DNA of 64,000 nucleotides from Dyadobacter psychrophilus (GTDB taxonomy: Bacteria; Bacteroidota; Bacteroidia; Cytophagales; Spirosomataceae), in contig NZ_FUZA01000008.1 in assembly GCF_900167945.1 (NCBI RefSeq), positions 62,001-126,000 on the forward strand, written 5' to 3'. Each line of letters starts with the position of its first letter. The stretch's first letter is position 1. The position numbers and the translations under genes were made by a program. The notes under the pieces were generated by a model that worked only from the letters and a program-made list of their open reading frames with translations, was not told the DNA's origin and ran no database searches. Positions 61,454 through 64,000 of the stretch are shown here, piece by piece.

Positions 61454-62926
61454 TTATTGTTCCCATCGCCATTCCTGCCCGATCACCAATTCTTCCTTTA
61501 AACCCTGCGAAATCAGATAATCGCGGGTTTTGGTATCAGAAAGCTTGGAAACAGCAATGGTTTCGGCGTTTGCCAGCGCATATAAATACATGGATGCAAT
61601 GCGCACGGTATTCTCAAATTGACCTTTATTCACCAGACTAAAATCATCACAATCAGCATGATAACATTGCAAAACATTGGGATCCAGGTGACCCGACAAG
61701 CCGGCAATGGGGACTCCTTCGAGCATAAACGGCTGGTGATCGCTATGTAATCCGGCCCGGTTTGACGATTCATTTTTGAAGGATTGGTCTACACGCTGAA
61801 TGGCGCTGCCCACCCCGGCAAAGAATTCATTCATTTCATCCCTCCCAAAAGCATTAACGCCTCTCGGATCGTTCGTCATATCCAGGTTCATCATATAACT
61901 TACCTTGTTGATTTCACCTGATTTCTTCAATTCGCTCACAAAATGCTTAGAGCCCAATAAACCTTGTTCCTCACCCATAAATAAAACAAATTGGATCGTG
62001 CGCTCAGGTTTCACCTTCAATGCTTTGAATGTTCTTGCAATGTCCATCACTGCAAAAGAACCAATGCCATTGTCAATCGCCCCGGTTGCCAGATCCCAGG
62101 AATCCAGGTGGCCGCCAATGATCACTTTTTCGTCTGACTTACCTTTGAGCGTTGCAATTACATTCCTTGCTTTAATGGGCTTGGAAATGTTGTGCATATC
62201 AATGTGCGCTTCCAAGGGCCCCTCTTCTTTTAACCATTTACGAAGCTCTCCCCCACTGTCATTTGAAATACAAACAGCCGGAATAGATATTATTGCACCT
62301 GTGACAGAAGCCGTTCCCGTAAGCAATATCTTGCCAGGAGCGCCATTTACCATAATCACACCACGCGCACCATATTTAATTGCCAGCGCCGTTTTTTCAG
62401 AACGGTGCAGGTTTTTCTTGCCCTGAGCTCCTACCAGATTAATATTTGCCAGTGCAACTTTTCCCTTAACCCGTTCCTTAATGGCCTCAAAATCTTCTTC
62501 CAAACCATTGCCTACATCCACAATTTCACCTTGAAGGTTCGACTCAACCGGGGAATGTGCCAGTGAAACAACCGGAACTTCTCTGAAATTATCACTGCTG
62601 CTCGGCGCAATGGACAATGTGACCGTGTCCCGCATCCAGGCTTCAACTTCGAAAGGCTGGAATGAAACATCTGCAAATCCGTAACTTTTCAGGAGCTGAA
62701 ATGCATATTCTTCGGCTTTTTCACCATTGACGCTACCGGTTAACCTGTGTCCGATCGTCTTTGTTGCCTCACCAAGCGTCTGATACGCTTTGCTGTTTTT
62801 TCTTACCTCATTATCAAGCCGGGAGAAGGGTTTTTCCCATTTTTTTTCAACAGGACTAAATCCGGCGAACAATACAATTAAGCCACCAATCAAAACCACT
62901 TGTACAATTTTTTTCATAATACCCAT
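61454..62926 (-). CDS. M28-family secreted metallopeptidase
   Basis: This is a 490-residue aminopeptidase-like enzyme with a signal or anchor sequence (KKIVQVVLIGGLIVLFAGF), a PA domain insert (GARGVIMVNGAPGK) and the M28 two-zinc site: GGHLDSWD, AIDNGIGS, GEEQG, NLDMTND and HSDHQPF. A second Met three codons in (62917) is an equally good start. It is expected to trim peptides in the periplasm. It lies upstream of ispE in the same unit. Confidence 0.93.
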   Translation of the reverse strand: MGIMKKIVQVVLIGGLIVLFAGFSPVEKKWEKPFSRLDNEVRKNSKAYQTLGEATKTIGHRLTGSVNGEKAEEYAFQLLKSYGFADVSFQPFEVEAWMRDTVTLSIAPSSSDNFREVPVVSLAHSPVESNLQGEIVDVGNGLEEDFEAIKERVKGKVALANINLVGAQGKKNLHRSEKTALAIKYGARGVIMVNGAPGKILLTGTASVTGAIISIPAVCISNDSGGELRKWLKEEGPLEAHIDMHNISKPIKARNVIATLKGKSDEKVIIGGHLDSWDLATGAIDNGIGSFAVMDIARTFKALKVKPERTIQFVLFMGEEQGLLGSKHFVSELKKSGEINKVSYMMNLDMTNDPRGVNAFGRDEMNEFFAGVGSAIQRVDQSFKNESSNRAGLHSDHQPFMLEGVPIAGLSGHLDPNVLQCYHADCDDFSLVNKGQFENTVRIASMYLYALANAETIAVSKLSDTKTRDYLISQGLKEELVIGQEWRWEQ

Positions 62927-63236
62927 TGAAGGATGGTCCGTTTTCTTAAAATTACACCTTGAAATTAATAATCAGCTATTTGGTGTTCCGCATCGTTAAC
63001 ACAAATAAGACTACAAATAGATTCAAATTGTTTCAATATCTTCATTAAAATAGTGAATTTTTCCCGGACTGGATATCTTTTTCAATTTTCGTGGTAAAAG
63101 AGGTTTGGCGGTAAGAAATCATATAAGTGTAATATTTACACTTAATATCTTGTTTTTCCCAAACCGAGGGAACATTTTTGTATTTTGTTCGGCTTATATT
63201 TAAATATTACAGCAATTTTTAATCAAAACAGAAACA
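62927..63236. other. 310-bp intergenic region between the M28 peptidase and xylB
   Basis: I see no gene here. The stretch is AT-rich and is a divergent promoter region. Its one marked element is the palindrome at 63124-63144. Two TATnTTG-like sequences (63146-63152 and 63181-63187) could be weak -7 boxes for xylB. Confidence 0.6.
63124..63144. promoter_or_regulatory. Perfect 9-3-9 palindrome upstream of xylB, NrtR/Nudix-regulator-like operator
   Basis: TAAGTGTAA and TTACACTTA are exact reverse complements separated by TAT. The shape resembles the TTAGTGTAAA-type operators known for NrtR (Nudix-related) regulators, whose Bacteroidota relatives control pentose genes. It lies 93 bp before the xylB start. 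No regulator gene is in the window. Confidence 0.6.
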
Positions 63237-64000
63237 ATGTATTTCCTGGGATTCGATTTAGGCAGTTCGTCTGTAAAAGCATGTTTGATCCACGCAGATT
63301 CGGGTGCCGTTGCCGCCGCTGCGTTTTATCCTGAACGGGAAATGACGATCGCCGCCCCCAAGCCTGGCTTCGCGGAACAGCAACCTGAAATGTGGTGGCA
63401 AAATGCTTGCCTCGCTTCAAAAGCAGTAATCCAAAAGGCTGGCATTTCGCCTGAGGAAGTGGGTGCGATTGGAATATCATATCAAATGCATGGGTTAGTG
63501 GTTGTTGATAAAGATATGAATGTGCTTCGCCCGTCCATTATCTGGTGCGACAGCCGCGCCGTGGAGGTTGGAAACAAAGCGATGGAAGCATTGGGGGAGG
63601 AATATGTGCTGCCCCACCTGCTCAATTCTCCTGGTAATTTCACTGCGTCCAAATTAGGTTGGGTTAAAGAAAACGAGCCTGATGTTTATGCAAAGGTTTA
63701 TAAATTCATGCTTCCAGGTGATTACCTGGCTGCACGGATGACCGGCGACATTGTTACCACACCATCGGGCTTGTCCGAAGGCATTTTTTGGGACTTTGTC
63801 AACGACCGTCCAGCTGATTTCCTTTTCGATTATTTTGGTTTCAACCAGGAGATCATGCCTGAGGTGCTGCCCACATTCTCAGAGCAAGGAAAAGTAACAG
63901 CATCCGCCGCCGAAGCATTGGGATTACGAGCTGGCATTCCTGTCACTTACCGTGCGGGAGACCAGCCCAACAATGCATTCTCGTTGAATGTCCTTGAACC
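63237..64000 (+). CDS. xylB: Xylulokinase, N-terminal 254 residues (cut by window edge)
   Basis: This FGGY-family kinase phosphorylates D-xylulose. It starts MYFLGFDLGSSSVKACLIHA, with the phosphate loop DLGSSSVK. GISYQMHGLVVVD and PSIIWCDSRAVE are the xylulokinase substrate-site motifs. The reading frame is open to the window end, so the C-terminal half is missing only because of the edge. Xylose isomerase and a transporter probably follow to the right. Confidence 0.95.
   Translation, partial: MYFLGFDLGSSSVKACLIHADSGAVAAAAFYPEREMTIAAPKPGFAEQQPEMWWQNACLASKAVIQKAGISPEEVGAIGISYQMHGLVVVDKDMNVLRPSIIWCDSRAVEVGNKAMEALGEEYVLPHLLNSPGNFTASKLGWVKENEPDVYAKVYKFMLPGDYLAARMTGDIVTTPSGLSEGIFWDFVNDRPADFLFDYFGFNQEIMPEVLPTFSEQGKVTASAAEALGLRAGIPVTYRAGDQPNNAFSLNVLE

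Overview
The window looks like chromosomal DNA of a Bacteroidota bacterium of order Cytophagales, most likely Dyadobacter or a close relative (inference from gene content and protein style; no search was run). The signs are the gene order DUF177-rpmF-plsX-fabH-efp-accB-accC, families typical of the phylum (DUF5777, DUF6702, DUF349, TolC/RND efflux, 7TM-AraC regulators, ECF sigma factors next to membrane proteins), few Shine-Dalgarno sites, and several -7 boxes of the TAnnTTTG type. I see no rRNA, tRNA, CRISPR array, phage or insertion sequence. Nearly all of the DNA is coding and the genes look vertically inherited.

Layout. 1-4.3 kb: a minus-strand RND efflux operon (TolC, adaptor, pump; the pump runs off the left edge) with its MarR regulator and two GTTGA/TCAAC-type operators. 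4.4-10.9 kb: M48 lipoprotein protease, PlsC-like acyltransferase, epimerase, M61 peptidase, a small secreted protein and a NeuD-like acetyltransferase. 10.9-16.5 kb: the fatty-acid/ribosome cluster. 16.5-22.7 kb: small conserved protein, Tat-exported Gfo/Idh oxidoreductase, an unusual NRAMP-like transporter, a conserved unknown protein, GGCT-like protein and CoaX. 22.8-25.7 kb: a GH2 LacZ homologue that lacks the catalytic nucleophile segment. 25.7-29.7 kb: a co-directional minus-strand block of ECF sigma factor, inner-membrane/beta-barrel fusion, Rieske lipoprotein, DUF5777 barrel and YceI. 29.9-36.7 kb: acyltransferase, ABC exporter, membrane-bound MutS-like ATPase, RseP and a DUF6702 protein whose signal peptide codons form a terminator-like hairpin. 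36.8-39.4 kb: Lon.

39.5-49.5 kb holds most of a hexuronate pathway: uxaB on its own, then a minus-strand run of ECF sigma, uxuA, uxaC, kdgK and eda, divergent from a LacI regulator. Glucuronate and galacturonate would be isomerised by UxaC, UxaB would reduce tagaturonate, UxuA would dehydrate mannonate, and KdgK plus Eda would yield pyruvate and glyceraldehyde-3-phosphate. Fructuronate reductase and altronate dehydratase are not in the window. 49.5-63 kb: DUF349 protein, EttA, Mpl, a LOG-family protein, an OmpA/PD40 protein, an acyltransferase with AraC regulator, a Tet-type MFS pump, an isolated oxidase subunit III, IspE and an M28 peptidase. The right edge cuts a xylulokinase gene preceded by a perfect 9-3-9 palindrome.

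The most promising candidates for something undescribed are the ECF/fusion/Rieske/DUF5777/YceI block, the nucleophile-less GH2 protein, the NRAMP homologue with DPGN replaced by GSGE, the hairpin inside the DUF6702 start region, and the palindrome covering the ribosome site of the 29.95 kb acyltransferase.
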